A DNA stretch of 5,344 nt, taken from Alkalimonas sp. (GTDB lineage: Bacteria > Pseudomonadota > Gammaproteobacteria > Enterobacterales > Alteromonadaceae). Below are positions 5,110 through 5,344 of this stretch, piece after piece. The stretch lies in contig JAIUMG010000233.1 in the NCBI GenBank assembly GCA_022565655.1, forward strand, positions 1 through 5,344, written 5' to 3'. Below the pieces are notes generated by a model. The model did not search any database. It was not told the origin of the DNA and was given only the letters and a program-made list of their open reading frames with translations. The translations under genes and the position numbers were made by a program. Each line of letters begins with the position of its first letter. Within the stretch, counting starts at the first letter, position 1.

Positions 5110-5344
5110 TTAATCACGTAAACGTCGAAAACCAACATACATCAATAGCGCCAGTAACCACCAGCTGATTGAGCCGGAACTTGGTGTATCTCCCCATGGA
5201 ATTTCTGGTTCTACCTCATTGGCGATAGGGTTCAGCCCAGAGGCGGTATCTGTGCGGGCGTCTACCACCACGACGCTCTCAACAAACACCAGATGATCTG
5301 CAGTGATTTATACGCCAGCGTTTGCATCTGCAGCAGTCTAATTC
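5110..5344 (-). pseudogene. C-terminal part of a GlyGly-CTERM protein, frame interrupted by two stops
   Basis: The minus-strand frame ending at TAA 5112-5110 gives an acidic stretch, then SSGSISW, an 11-residue hydrophobic helix (WLLALLMYVGF) and a basic RRLRD end. This is the three-part GlyGly-CTERM tail (TIGR03501): small-residue motif plus Trp, transmembrane helix, Arg cluster. Such tails are processed by the intramembrane protease rhombosortase on secreted proteins that leave by type II secretion. Here the usual GG is SGS. The frame is open from 5307 down to 5110 (ITADHLVFVESVVVVDARTD and onward), but has TAA at 5310-5308 and TAG at 5340-5338. The residues between the stops (TAADANAGV) still look like the same protein, and neither other frame does. 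So this is a decaying gene, or base errors in the assembly, or an odd very short gene. The main domain is off the window, so the protein's activity is unknown. Confidence 0.6.

Noticed and set aside
1..5344. tRNA, rRNA, CRISPR, insertion sequence or integrase
   Set aside because: No cloverleaf-like sequence, no regular spaced repeats, no transposase or recombinase motifs, and no terminal inverted repeats were seen on either strand.

Overview
The window looks like gammaproteobacterial chromosome, probably from a marine or environmental aerobe/microaerobe. The evidence is a cbb3-oxidase assembly gene (ccoG), a DUF3010 gene of the type seen in Shewanella, Vibrio and relatives, and a GlyGly-CTERM (rhombosortase) sorting tail. 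Base composition is near 50% G+C by eye. I cannot name the genus.

Layout, left to right. (1) Positions 1-1071, minus strand: the N-terminal three quarters of CcoG, running off the left edge. (2) Positions 1072-1233: a divergent regulatory gap with an extended -10 promoter for ccoG and an FNR/ANR-like palindrome upstream of it. (3) Plus strand: a small exported or membrane-anchored protein of unknown function (1234-1599), then a DUF3010 protein (1641-2069). (4) Minus strand, convergent with DUF3010 and only 5 bp away: an overlapping pair, a ParA-type ATPase (2391-3086) followed by a small ribbon-helix-helix protein (2075-2431). (5) Positions 3087-3367: a 281-bp divergent intergenic region. (6) Plus strand: a 567-residue protein with a KfrA-like N-terminal DNA-binding segment and a very long coiled coil (3368-5071), closed by a strong hairpin at 5083-5104. 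(7) Minus strand: the C-terminal end of a GlyGly-CTERM surface or secreted protein, whose frame is broken by two stop codons close to the right edge.

The most interesting part is 2075-5071. A small ParA without an N-terminal HTH, followed by an overlapping RHH gene, is the organisation of plasmid type Ib partition operons. Here it is divergent from a KfrA-like coiled-coil protein, a family otherwise best known from plasmid maintenance regions. The flanks are chromosomal-type genes. This may be a domesticated plasmid partition module, or a chromosomal positioning system in which the coiled-coil protein is cargo adaptor or scaffold. The intergenic region carries three copies of a related degenerate motif, one at each start codon and one between, which could be a shared operator or centromere. 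That last point is inference.
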